DNA from: JALZOC01 sp035758845
GTDB lineage: Bacteria; Acidobacteriota; Vicinamibacteria; Vicinamibacterales; 2-12-FULL-66-21
Reading direction: 5' to 3'
NCBI GenBank assembly: GCA_035758845.1
Contig: DASTVZ010000034.1
Coordinates: 21,443 to 85,442 of the forward strand
DNA length: 64,000 nt
Under the pieces are notes generated by a model. It was not told the origin of the DNA. It saw only the letters and a program-made list of their open reading frames with translations, and did no database searches. Below, piece after piece: positions 53,897 through 62,331 of the stretch; positions within the stretch are counted from its first letter, which is position 1, and the number at the start of each line of letters is the position of its first letter. Both the position numbers and the translations under genes were made by a program.

Positions 53897-55078
53897 TCAA
53901 CGCGCATCCGTTCGGCTGACGCGGCCCTTGTCCGCGCGCGCCTGCAACGCGTTGGCGATCGCCTGTTCGAGGGCACGGCAATGCGCGGCCCAGCTGTAAT
54001 CGCGGACGGCGCGTTCGCGCGCGGCACGCCCCAATCGCCTGCGCAGGTTCACATCGGTCAGCGCCTCGAAGGCATGAGGCAGACCGGTACGGATGGCCGC
54101 ATCGTACAAGAGCCCTTCGCCGTTGTGGCCGACCAGGGTGGCGATGCGATCGATTGCAGGCGCGACCACCGGGAGACCCGACGCCATGTACTCGAAGATC
54201 TTCAGCGGTGACCAGTAGAAGCCCAGCGAAAGGGCCGGATGCGTTTCCGGGTCGAACGGTGCGACCCCGAAATCGCAGGCAGCCAGGCAGGCGGGTATTC
54301 GATCGTGCGGCAGCGCCCCCGTGAAGACGACGCCGTCCAATCCGTGAGCGGCGTCCCGGACACGGCTCAGCTCCGGACCGTCACCGATGAGAACCGCGCC
54401 GATATCGGCACGGCCTCGTGCCCGCAGTTCGCGTAACGCGGTGATCATGTGAATCGTTCCGTGCCAGTTCCGGAACGCACCGGAAAAGACGGCGACCGTG
54501 TCGGCAGGGCGGTCGAACGGAACCGCACCCTCGATTCCTGGACGGAAGCGATCCGTGTCGGCGCCCCATTCCAGTTGCAGGATCTTCGACGGCGGCGTGT
54601 CGGCCGGCAGGATCGCCGTGCTCGGCGTCACGATCAGATCCGCGAGGGCGCACAAGTACTCACGCCACCGGCGCATCGGTTCGAAAAGGAGCGCGCGATC
54701 CAACAACTGCTTGCCAGAACCCGGATAATCAACGACCGGCGCATTCACCTCGAGTACTGCGAGTGCCCCCACATCCGCAGCGGCGCGAACCCCTTCGCCG
54801 CCAAAGTTGTAGTAGCGCTCGATGATGACGTCCGGCTTGATGTCACGCGCGAGCGATCGGACGGCTCCCGTATTCGCCCATCGCAGTTCCTTCCTTCCTG
54901 CCGGCGGCGGCAGCGCGATCCAGCGAACGTGTCCGTCGGGAACAGGGCCGGTCGGCGTCATCAGGACGTGCACTTCGTGCCCGAGTCGTGCCAGCCCTTC
55001 CGCAACCGCAACGACATGAATGGATCCGCCGGTAGTACCGGGGACGCGCTGGTCTGACGCCGCGTAGAGAATTTTCAT
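53897..55078 (-). CDS. Glycosyltransferase family 4
   Basis: 393 residues from ATG at 55078 (MKILYAASDQRVPGTTGGSIHV), with GGAAG 8 nt upstream. A GTG at 55105 overlapping the methyltransferase stop is an alternative. AVFSGAFRNWHGTIHMITAL and PLKIFEYMASGLPVVAP mark the donor site. Predicted retaining transferase in the same pathway as its neighbours. Confidence 0.92.
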   Translation of the reverse strand: MKILYAASDQRVPGTTGGSIHVVAVAEGLARLGHEVHVLMTPTGPVPDGHVRWIALPPPAGRKELRWANTGAVRSLARDIKPDVIIERYYNFGGEGVRAAADVGALAVLEVNAPVVDYPGSGKQLLDRALLFEPMRRWREYLCALADLIVTPSTAILPADTPPSKILQLEWGADTDRFRPGIEGAVPFDRPADTVAVFSGAFRNWHGTIHMITALRELRARGRADIGAVLIGDGPELSRVRDAAHGLDGVVFTGALPHDRIPACLAACDFGVAPFDPETHPALSLGFYWSPLKIFEYMASGLPVVAPAIDRIATLVGHNGEGLLYDAAIRTGLPHAFEALTDVNLRRRLGRAARERAVRDYSWAAHCRALEQAIANALQARADKGRVSRTDAR

Positions 55079-55101
55079 GGGCGAGCTTCCGTTCGGCTCG
55101 G

Positions 55102-56151
55102 TCACTCTTTGACCAGCAGCGCGAAGAATGGACCCGATCGGATCCGCCCAAACAGAAGAAGGTCGAGCTTCATGAAAAACGACAACATCCGCAGCGTAGC
55201 GTACGTCGCCGGACTTCTGGCGATGTGCGCTTTCGCCGCGGTTCGCGCTTCGCGGATGGCCTGTGCATCAGCCTGGTCGGCATCAACGGTCGCCCGCAGT
55301 CGGGTTGCCGCGCGTTTCGCCATCGCGCGTTCCGCCATACGCATCATGATGTTTTCGACGAAGCCGCCGACGATCGGCGTGTAATAACGAATGCGACGGA
55401 TGTGAAAGCCGGCAGCGTTGACGACCTGCTCGAGCTCAGGAATGTCGCGCAATGGGTTCAGGTGATCGGACTTGCGCAGGCGTTCCTGGCGGGCGTCGAT
55501 CAATCCCCATTTTTCCAACCGTCGTCCGAGCGCATTGATCCAGCGAAGTCCGGCGGCAACGGGCGCGTTCTTGCGCACGTGGGTATACACGAACAGTTCC
55601 CCTCCGGGCGCAAGGATTCGCGACGCTTCGGCGAGCATTTCGCGCAGTGCCTGGGGAGAAAGGTGTTCGAGCACGTCAAGGGAGAACGCCTTCGTGAACG
55701 TGGCGTCGGCGAACGGCAGCCGCCGCAGATCACCGATGAGAAGGTCGATGCTCTGCCTCGCGTCGGAAGAAAAGAACGGACTGATATCGATACCGATGGT
55801 CCTCGATCCCCAGTCGCGATTCCAGAGCAGCGCGCGACCGCTCCCACATCCGAGATCGACGACGAGGTCGTGCGGTTCCGGCGCGAGAAACGCGCGCAGC
55901 ATGTCATTGCGAATCTTCGAGCCGAGCAGAGGCGGCGAGACACGTTCGTGCCGCGCGTCGGCGTGAAGGGTTTCGTCGAGATATTTCGTCTGTTCCGAAT
56001 ACGCGACTCTCGGTCGCAAGTCGAGATAATCCGGCGACGAGCCGTGGTACGGACGCCCGCATCCGCGACAGACGAGCGAGTCGGCTGTGCCGGCGAGCAC
56101 TCCGTGACAATCCGGGCAGCGAACGAGCGAAAGCAGCGCGTCAGAGATCAT
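55102..56151 (-). CDS. SAM-dependent methyltransferase with N-terminal zinc ribbon
   Basis: 349 residues from ATG at 56151. Cys12/15 and Cys28/31 (RCPDC...CRGCG) form a Trm112-like ribbon. The Rossmann methyltransferase domain has VVDLGCGSGRAL and LDVLEHLSPQALREMLAEASRILAPGGELFV. The long C-terminal part has a helical stretch at about 255-330. Enzymes of this layout methylate glycans or lipids; the acceptor is unknown, but it is embedded in a glycosyltransferase cluster. It overlaps the upstream gene end by one base. Confidence 0.9.
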   Translation of the reverse strand: MISDALLSLVRCPDCHGVLAGTADSLVCRGCGRPYHGSSPDYLDLRPRVAYSEQTKYLDETLHADARHERVSPPLLGSKIRNDMLRAFLAPEPHDLVVDLGCGSGRALLWNRDWGSRTIGIDISPFFSSDARQSIDLLIGDLRRLPFADATFTKAFSLDVLEHLSPQALREMLAEASRILAPGGELFVYTHVRKNAPVAAGLRWINALGRRLEKWGLIDARQERLRKSDHLNPLRDIPELEQVVNAAGFHIRRIRYYTPIVGGFVENIMMRMAERAMAKRAATRLRATVDADQADAQAIREARTAAKAHIARSPATYATLRMLSFFMKLDLLLFGRIRSGPFFALLVKE

Positions 56152-57344
56152 CAGCCGGCCACGATCGTCTCGGTAAACAGGGTTTCGAGCCGCTCGGCGC
56201 GCCGCTGCCATGAGTAGTTCGGCACCTCGTCGAGGGCGGCGCGAGCGAGTCGCGCCGCCAATGCCGGCTCCTTCAGGAGCCGATCGATCGCGGACGCCAG
56301 CGCGATTGGATCGCCCGGCGCGACGAGCAGCGCGTTCACACCGTCGCGGAGGATTTCGCGAATGGAGGGCAGATCACTGGAGACGATCGGCCGCCCGGCG
56401 GCCATATATTCGAAGAGTTTCAATGGCGACGTATACCGTGTCGAAATTGCAGATGCGGGATTTGGAAGTACCAGGACATCTGCTCGTCCCAGTAGTTCTG
56501 GAACCCGCGCCGGTTCCACGAGGCCGGTAAACGTGACGCGCTCTGCGATCCCCAGGCGCGCAGCCACGGCTTTCGTTCGCGCGAGGTCGGGTTCGGCTGA
56601 GTGCCCGCCGATAATCAGTCCCCGCACCTCGGGCAGACCTGCGATCGCCTCGAGCAGCACGTCCACACCCTTCCAGCTGTAAAGGTGTCCGGCGTAAGCG
56701 ACGACGCCGGGCCGCTCGTCTACCGCATTACCTGGCGCGCGGTGTTCAGGCCGCGCGATCCTCACGCCGTCCGGGACGACCGCGGTTCGAGGCCTGGATC
56801 CGAATCGCCCCTTCAATTCGTCGAGCAGCGCTGCAGTTATCGTGACATAGCCGTCAGCGCGCTGCCATACCCGCGCTTCGCGACTGGCAAGTCGCCGCAG
56901 TTTGTGCGGTGACGGAGTAGAGGCCGTTGCAACAAGCGCGGGCAACGCGGCCGCGACGTCCGGGGCATAGCCGTGCGATTCATACACCAGCGGAGGGCGG
57001 AATGAGCGCGGCAACCGCAGAAGCGCGGATGCGACGCCGAGATCTCGCGTCAGCAACACGTCGGCTCGTGTCGTTCCAGTGGCGCGTCCGATCGCGAACG
57101 CGATGTATCCCAATCGCTTCGCAGCGGCGGGGCCGCTGACCGGGGCGCGTTCCACGGATAAAGCTTTGTCTGGCGAGAGCCCGTAATAGGTGAACGGATC
57201 GCGCGCCGGCGTGTGTGTGTCGGGCCTGACAATCAGATCCACCGAGTGGCCCCGCTTCACCAGCGCATAACACGTCTCCATCGTCTGGATACCATTGGCT
57301 CGTTCCAACGGAAACCGCACGTCGGCGAAATAAGTGATGCGCAC
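56151..57344 (-). CDS. Glycosyltransferase family 4
   Basis: 397 residues from a GTG at 57344 (VRITYFADVRFPLERANGIQTMETC). GVVAYAGHLYSWKGVDVLLEAI and SPLKLFEYMAAGRPIVSSDLPSI form the donor site. A longer reading frame exists upstream but overlaps the neighbouring gene out of frame and is not protein-like. The GTG lies 27 bp after the stop of the upstream membrane transferase; no strong ribosome site is seen, so coupling with that gene is likely. Confidence 0.9.
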   Translation of the reverse strand: MRITYFADVRFPLERANGIQTMETCYALVKRGHSVDLIVRPDTHTPARDPFTYYGLSPDKALSVERAPVSGPAAAKRLGYIAFAIGRATGTTRADVLLTRDLGVASALLRLPRSFRPPLVYESHGYAPDVAAALPALVATASTPSPHKLRRLASREARVWQRADGYVTITAALLDELKGRFGSRPRTAVVPDGVRIARPEHRAPGNAVDERPGVVAYAGHLYSWKGVDVLLEAIAGLPEVRGLIIGGHSAEPDLARTKAVAARLGIAERVTFTGLVEPARVPELLGRADVLVLPNPASAISTRYTSPLKLFEYMAAGRPIVSSDLPSIREILRDGVNALLVAPGDPIALASAIDRLLKEPALAARLARAALDEVPNYSWQRRAERLETLFTETIVAG

Positions 57345-57370
57345 AGTGAATCGTGACGGCGTCGGATCCG

Positions 57371-58861
57371 TTAGTCCGTGGTGGCCGGTTTGTAAAACGA
57401 CGAACGATTCGTGAAGTACCGATAGAGCAGCTTCGGCGCGGTTCGCGGAAGCGTCACGAATGCGTCGTATGCGTTTCGCCGAAGCTCGAGCTTCTGCCGA
57501 TCCATCATCGAGGTGCCGAACTCCAGCGTCAGGGCGAGGTTCCACCACACGCACAACACGATCGCAATGTTGGTGGCAATTCGAGCCGCACGGGAATCCA
57601 CCCAGGATCGAAACGCTGCGAGGCCGATCACCAGGAACATCGTGACCGCAACGAAACGTCGTTGTCCGAACGCTCCGGCGACGGTCCATGATTCCACGGC
57701 GCCGCTGATGTAGACCTGCGTCGCGACCATCAGCAGCATGCATCCGCCAATTTGCCGGATGTCCGGGCTTGCCGCGTCGTCGCCAACGATGGCGCGAGGC
57801 GCCGCGACCAGCAGCATCAATCCCGCCAGCCCGAGCAACGCCAGCGGCGTCCAGACGAGGAACCCGTGCTCCGGGTCGAGCAATACCTGGAGCGCATGCG
57901 GGGAATACCAGAACATCTTGCGCGTGACCAGTGGTGACGGCCGCGGAAATCCGTTGAGTGCCTGATAGGCGATGAGCTGCGGTAGGTAGCCGATGAGAAA
58001 TGCAAGGCACCCGGCAAAGACGACAAGGATGGGTCTCGCGTCACTTACTGCTCGTGGGGCCCCACACCCACTCGCGCTCGCTCGGCGACTTCGCGCCTCG
58101 CTCGGGCCGCGGGCGCTTTGCCTTTTGCCTTTTACCTTGATCCGCGCGAGGCCGAAGTCGACAGCCGGGCCGAGCGCGCAGATGAGATCTTGTTCGCGAA
58201 CCATCGCCATCAACGCGGCGGCAAGGCCGAGCAACACGATACCGTTCACGCTCCAGGTCTGTCTCACCTTCAGCCACACGGTCACGAAAAGCGCGACCGC
58301 GAACGCGGAACACGCGTGCGAAAACGGCGGCGCGACGTACATGTAGAAGAGCATCGGCGTTCCCACCCAGACTGCGAGTCCCGAGCTGAGCGCGTACTTC
58401 CGAACCAGCTGCCGCGTCGCCGCGACGGCCATGACGATTGCAGCGAAGCCGTAAAACGCCGATCCATACGCAACGGCCGAGACGTAAGGCCGCGAGTATC
58501 CGTCGGCTTCGACCGCGCGCCCCATGGCCCGCATCGCGCGAGTGGCGACATCGGCGACGCCATAAAACGGCGCCCACAGAATGGCGCAGCCGATGGTTCC
58601 GTAGTTGATGCGGCGGCCGGTCGCGGTCTGCAGTTCGAGAAACGTCTGATGGAAATCCGGTGTCTGTGCGATCCGATGATCGTAGAAGTATCGGTATTCG
58701 TTTTCGAATGAGACGTCGTGGTCGAACCACAACGATCGAAGGTACGAGAAGTACTCGACCTCGTCGGACGAATACAGACGCGCGGTGACGGCTGGGAGCG
58801 AGGCGATGAATAGGGCGACTAGGAGAAGGAGTTCGCGCTTTCCGTGTTTTTCCGTGTTCAC
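57371..58861 (-). CDS. Membrane glycosyltransferase-like protein with repeat-encoded insert
   Basis: 496 residues from GTG, about 11 helices. YSSDEVEYFSYLRSLWFDHD is the acidic loop typical of GT-C enzymes. The first codons (NTEKHGKRE) are encoded by the CACGGAA word family. About residues 241-275 (VKGKRQSARGPSEARSRR...) lie in a loop and come from AAAAGG words plus GC-rich sequence. Without them the helices on both sides (LICALGPAVDFGLA and ILVVFAGCLAFLIGYL) would join directly. Its likely role is sugar transfer from a lipid carrier in the surface polysaccharide pathway. Confidence 0.85.
   Translation of the reverse strand: MNTEKHGKRELLLLVALFIASLPAVTARLYSSDEVEYFSYLRSLWFDHDVSFENEYRYFYDHRIAQTPDFHQTFLELQTATGRRINYGTIGCAILWAPFYGVADVATRAMRAMGRAVEADGYSRPYVSAVAYGSAFYGFAAIVMAVAATRQLVRKYALSSGLAVWVGTPMLFYMYVAPPFSHACSAFAVALFVTVWLKVRQTWSVNGIVLLGLAAALMAMVREQDLICALGPAVDFGLARIKVKGKRQSARGPSEARSRRASASGCGAPRAVSDARPILVVFAGCLAFLIGYLPQLIAYQALNGFPRPSPLVTRKMFWYSPHALQVLLDPEHGFLVWTPLALLGLAGLMLLVAAPRAIVGDDAASPDIRQIGGCMLLMVATQVYISGAVESWTVAGAFGQRRFVAVTMFLVIGLAAFRSWVDSRAARIATNIAIVLCVWWNLALTLEFGTSMMDRQKLELRRNAYDAFVTLPRTAPKLLYRYFTNRSSFYKPATTD
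58116..58137. repeat. GCCTTTT word repeat inside the GT gene
   Basis: CTTTGCCTTTTGCCTTTTACC, in frame within the membrane glycosyltransferase gene, of the AAAAGGC family. Confidence 0.65.
58840..58861. repeat. TTCCGTG words at the GT start codon
   Basis: TTTCCGTGTTTTTCCGTGTT: these words match the 29871-30183 array and supply the start codon and first codons of the glycosyltransferase gene. Confidence 0.65.
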
Positions 58862-58867
58862 CGCGGC

Positions 58868-59671
58868 TTACCTCGCCGCAAACGCCAGGTATTTCAGGAG
58901 CTGTGCGAGGTTGAAGGTCGCGTGGCTGACGATCGGCGCAACGATGCTTCGTCGCGAGATGTAGAGAAGTCCCCAGACAAAACCCAGGAGTCCGATCGCG
59001 ATCGCCGCGTCGTAGCCCTGATCGATGTGTCCCGCGCCGAAAAACACGCTGTAGAGGGCCACGCCCCAGAGTGGGCCGCCGAGATATTGATCGAACCGAT
59101 GCGCAATGAACCCGCGTTGCACTTCCTCGCGCACGCCACCCGCGATCATGACCACGATACCGAAGATCATGACATCGGTGCGGGTTCGCAGCATGTCCTC
59201 GAAGGGATTCGTGGCGACGTTGTGCAGCTGCGGTGCGTACCGCAGCACGAGAACGAGCACGAGCATGACCAGCATGAACACCGCGGGAAGCATTGCCAGC
59301 CCGATGAGCGCTTCGCGAAGCAGCCGCACCCTGCCAAGCAGTACCTCACGGGCCGATTCATGATGCGCGCGGAGGAATGTCAGCACTAGCCCGATCACGA
59401 GAACGGCATCGAGAAGCGAGAGCGTGAACACAAAAGGCGGCGAGAGACGCCCATCTGGGCCGTACAATGGCATGCCGAATCCACGCATGACGAGGATCAG
59501 CAGCACCTGAGTTGGCAATCCAGAACAGATAAGAACTTCGACGAGCGCGCCAACGCGCTCGAGCGGGAGTACCGGCCGTCGTTCAGGAATGCAGGAAGGC
59601 TCGGGGATGGGGGTGGACTGTAACAAGGAAAAAGGCAAAAGGTAAAAGGCAAAAGGTAAAACAAGACGCAT
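58868..59671 (-). CDS. CPBP-family intramembrane metalloprotease
   Basis: 267 residues, about 6 helices. The Abi/CPBP motifs are Glu182-Glu183 in REEVQRGF, His215 in FFGAGHIDQ, and His250 and Asn254 in SHATFN. These residues build the zinc site in the membrane, as in Rce1-like proteases. The first 18 residues (LPFAFYLLPFSLLQ) are encoded by AAAAGG-word repeat DNA, so the true start may be later, for example a TTG near residue 16. The substrate is unknown. Confidence 0.85.
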   Translation of the reverse strand: MRLVLPFAFYLLPFSLLQSTPIPEPSCIPERRPVLPLERVGALVEVLICSGLPTQVLLILVMRGFGMPLYGPDGRLSPPFVFTLSLLDAVLVIGLVLTFLRAHHESAREVLLGRVRLLREALIGLAMLPAVFMLVMLVLVLVLRYAPQLHNVATNPFEDMLRTRTDVMIFGIVVMIAGGVREEVQRGFIAHRFDQYLGGPLWGVALYSVFFGAGHIDQGYDAAIAIGLLGFVWGLLYISRRSIVAPIVSHATFNLAQLLKYLAFAAR

Positions 59672-59708
59672 TCTACCTTTTACCTTCTACCCTTCGACCT
59701 TTTTACCT
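59625..59708. repeat. Degenerate AAAAGGY / ACCTTTT inverted word repeat
   Basis: AAAAGGCAAAAGGTAAAAGG copies are followed by TACCTTTTACCTTCTACC, the complement. It overlaps the 5' part of the CPBP gene and reaches the stop of the next lipoprotein gene. Confidence 0.75.
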
Positions 59709-60635
59709 TTATTTCAGCGGGACGCGAACGGTCAGAGGCGCCGTGAGCTTCACTGAGACAGGCGTCCCGGAAGCGAGACGGACTTCGTCTCCGCGCGTCG
59801 CGAGCACGGCCCCGGTTCCAGCGGCTCCGCCGATCGCCGCGCCTTTCGCGGCGCCGCTGCCGCCACCGACGATGGCGCCGATCGCTGCGCCGGCGCCGGC
59901 GCCGACACCAATCTTCGTCGCGTCTTTCTTCTTCGTCGCTGGCGCGAGACGGCTGATTGTTTCAGTGCTGATTGGTTGACGGCCACCGTCACCCGGAAGG
60001 TCTATCGTGTTGAAGCGGAACGCAATCGAGGCGCGCCCCTTGACCTTGGCGGATCGTTCGGCACTCGTCACGTGGCCGATGAGCGTCGTCCCTGCGGGCA
60101 GCGCCTGATGACCTTCGGCGGCCACTGACCTCTTCAGCGTCGCGCGCACGGGATCTTCAACGTTGCTTGTGTCGGAGGCTACTGAGTTTGCCAACGTTGC
60201 CGACAACGTCGTGCCTGCTGGTATCGTCACCTCGGTGAATTCCGGCAGCTTTGGCGCGGCTGTAGCGGCATCTTCCTTCGGCGTTGGCGCCGGTGGCGCC
60301 GTCGGAGCAACGGGCGCGGCGGGGGCCTTTCCTTCGGCACCAGCGGCGGCTTTTGCTTCCGCATCTCGTCGTGCGTCAGCGGCGGGGTCGCCACTTGCGA
60401 CGAGACCGCTGGCGTAGGTCATCGAAGCGATTTGCGATCTCGGCACTTCGGTTTTTGTCCCGTCGGGTGCCTCGACGACAACCCGTTCATCCTTGACCTC
60501 GACGAGCTTGCCGGCGATCTTGACGCCGTCCTTTTTCTCGACTTTGACTTCTGTGCCGACGGCTGGCGTTGCCTGCGTCCGTTCGCAGGCCGACACCACC
60601 AGCGCCAGTCCGAGCACAAGTGCAAGCTTTTTCAT
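59709..60635 (-). CDS. Lipoprotein with glycine-zipper region
   Basis: 308 residues. The lipobox is VVSAC (Cys17). An N-terminal SH3/LSm-like segment (GVKIAGKLVEVKDERVVVEAPDG) is followed by a Pro/Ala-rich linker. A beta domain follows (TEVTIPAGTTLSATLANSVAS, ALPAGTTLIGHVTSAE). A glycine-zipper (GVGAGAGAAIGAIVGGGSGAAKGAAIGG) comes near residues 245-275. Such zippers insert into or sit on membranes. Predicted envelope lipoprotein; function unknown. Confidence 0.78.
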   Translation of the reverse strand: MKKLALVLGLALVVSACERTQATPAVGTEVKVEKKDGVKIAGKLVEVKDERVVVEAPDGTKTEVPRSQIASMTYASGLVASGDPAADARRDAEAKAAAGAEGKAPAAPVAPTAPPAPTPKEDAATAAPKLPEFTEVTIPAGTTLSATLANSVASDTSNVEDPVRATLKRSVAAEGHQALPAGTTLIGHVTSAERSAKVKGRASIAFRFNTIDLPGDGGRQPISTETISRLAPATKKKDATKIGVGAGAGAAIGAIVGGGSGAAKGAAIGGAAGTGAVLATRGDEVRLASGTPVSVKLTAPLTVRVPLK

Positions 60636-60692
60636 GACTTGGCCATCCTTCCCAACCCGCTGAGGTGTGCAAGCGATGTACCCTATAGGACA

Positions 60693-60725
60693 GGGTCTGA
60701 CCGCAGGTACCTAGGGGTCAGACCC
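60693..60725. repeat. GGGTCTGACC palindrome
   Basis: GGGTCTGACC (60693-60702) and GGTCAGACCC (60716-60725) form a perfect 10-bp stem with a 13-nt loop. The gap 60636-60876 also has no gene. Probably an extragenic palindrome. Confidence 0.65.
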
Positions 60726-60876
60726 GGGTCGCTCCGTTACACACATGTGCACATGGTTCCCGGGCCCCGAGGGTCAGGCGCTGTTTGAACCCGCGCAGAT
60801 TTTTCTCTGGACTATGTAATTGATACTCTGAAAGTGTAAGAATGACGTGCTGAACGAACTACAAAGAAGTGAAGAA

Positions 60877-62292
60877 ATGAACGAGATGGAACCGGAGACG
60901 ACCGTCGGCGAGCGTGTGCTTATTGTCGAAGACGATCCGGCGACCCGCAGCGGCTTGGCGGAGCTGGTCCAGGCCTGGGGCTTTCAGACCGCGGAAGCGG
61001 CTGAAGGCGAAGAAGCGATGCGGAAGGTCACCACCTTCCGCCCCGCAATCATCGTTTCCGACCTGGTCATGCCACGGATGGGCGGCTTCGATCTGTTGCG
61101 CGCCCTCAAGGACCAACTGAGCGACATCACGTTCATCCTGCTGACCGCGCAGGGAACGGTAGATAGCGCGGTTGAGGCGATCAAGGAAGGCGCGTACGAC
61201 TACTTGAGCAAGCCCGTTGATCCGCAACGGCTGCAGATCCTTCTTCAGAAGGCAGTGGAGCGGCAGGACACCCTGCGCGAGGTCCGCGCGCTTCGGCGTC
61301 AACTTCGAGAGCAGGGAAGTTTCGGGCGCATCATCGGCAACAGTCCCGGCATTCGTACCGTCTACCGGATCATTGAACAGTCAGCGCCAACGGGTGCATC
61401 GGTCCTAATCTCCGGGGAATCGGGGACCGGGAAGGAGCTTGTCGCCCAGACGATCCACGAACTCAGTCCGCGCGCGTCCTTTCCGTTTGTCGCGATTAAC
61501 TGCTCGGCTATTCCCGAGACGCTTCTTGAAAGCGAGATCTTCGGCCACGAGAAGGGGGCGTTCACTGGCGCGAGCGATCGCCGCACCGGCGTGTTCGAGC
61601 TGGCGCATCGAGGGACCTTGTTCCTCGACGAGATTGCCGAAATGATGCCGGCGACGCAGGTGAAACTCCTGCGCGTCCTGCAGGAGCGCGTGTTCCGCCG
61701 GCTCGGCGGCCGCCAGGAGATCTCCGTCGACGTGCGCGTGATTGCCGCGACGAACGTCAATCCTCAGGATGCGGTCAACAACGGTAAGCTGCGCGAAGAT
61801 TTGTTCTACCGCCTGAACGTGTTTGCGATCGACCTGCCTCCGCTGCGCGAGCGCAAGGAGGATATTCCGTTACTGGTTCAGACTTTCCTGACTGAATTCA
61901 ATCGCACCAATGGGAAAGGCATTCGCGCCGTCGACCAGGAAACCATGTATTTGCTCGAGCGATATCCGTGGCCGGGCAACATCCGTGAATTGCGCAACGT
62001 CATCGAGCGGGCGACGATTCTGGCCGAGAGCGAATTCATCGAGCCGCGCCATCTGCCACCAACGCTGATTTCGCGCGGAGAGGCGTCGCTGCCCACGTTG
62101 ACGATTTCCCCAGGGACGACGGTAGATGAGGCCGAGCGACGGCTGATCCTGCTCACCCTCGATCACACGCGCAACAACAAGACACGCGCGGCGGAGATTC
62201 TCGGCATCAGCTTGAAGACGCTGCACAACAAGCTGAATCGGATGAAGGACGAAGAAGGCATGCGAAGTCAGGAGGCGGGGCACAGAAGGTAA
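60877..62292 (+). CDS. NtrC-type sigma-54-dependent response regulator
   Basis: 471 residues from ATG at 60877 (a GTG at 60847 is in frame). The receiver has Asp62 in IIVSDLVMPRMGG. The AAA+ domain has Walker A GESGTGKE, sigma-54 loop GAFTGAS and GTLFLDEIAEM. A Fis HTH (NNKTRAAEILGISLKTLHNKL) is at the end. The histidine kinase encoded next is the evident partner. Target promoters are unknown; a sigma-54 site was not found near the gene by eye. Confidence 0.95.
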   Translation: MNEMEPETTVGERVLIVEDDPATRSGLAELVQAWGFQTAEAAEGEEAMRKVTTFRPAIIVSDLVMPRMGGFDLLRALKDQLSDITFILLTAQGTVDSAVEAIKEGAYDYLSKPVDPQRLQILLQKAVERQDTLREVRALRRQLREQGSFGRIIGNSPGIRTVYRIIEQSAPTGASVLISGESGTGKELVAQTIHELSPRASFPFVAINCSAIPETLLESEIFGHEKGAFTGASDRRTGVFELAHRGTLFLDEIAEMMPATQVKLLRVLQERVFRRLGGRQEISVDVRVIAATNVNPQDAVNNGKLREDLFYRLNVFAIDLPPLRERKEDIPLLVQTFLTEFNRTNGKGIRAVDQETMYLLERYPWPGNIRELRNVIERATILAESEFIEPRHLPPTLISRGEASLPTLTISPGTTVDEAERRLILLTLDHTRNNKTRAAEILGISLKTLHNKLNRMKDEEGMRSQEAGHRR

Positions 62293-62331
62293 GGATGCAG
62301 ACGATCAGCCGCGAGGCGGGGAAGGGCACTC

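Noticed and set aside
56151..58010. Glycosyltransferase with a 200-residue N-terminal extension
   Set aside because: The extension overlaps the neighbouring membrane transferase out of frame and is low-complexity and Arg-rich; the GTG at 57344 starts a normal-sized GT4.
60693..60725. Terminator of the lipoprotein gene
   Set aside because: The palindrome lies upstream of the minus-strand lipoprotein start, and no T-run follows on the plus strand.
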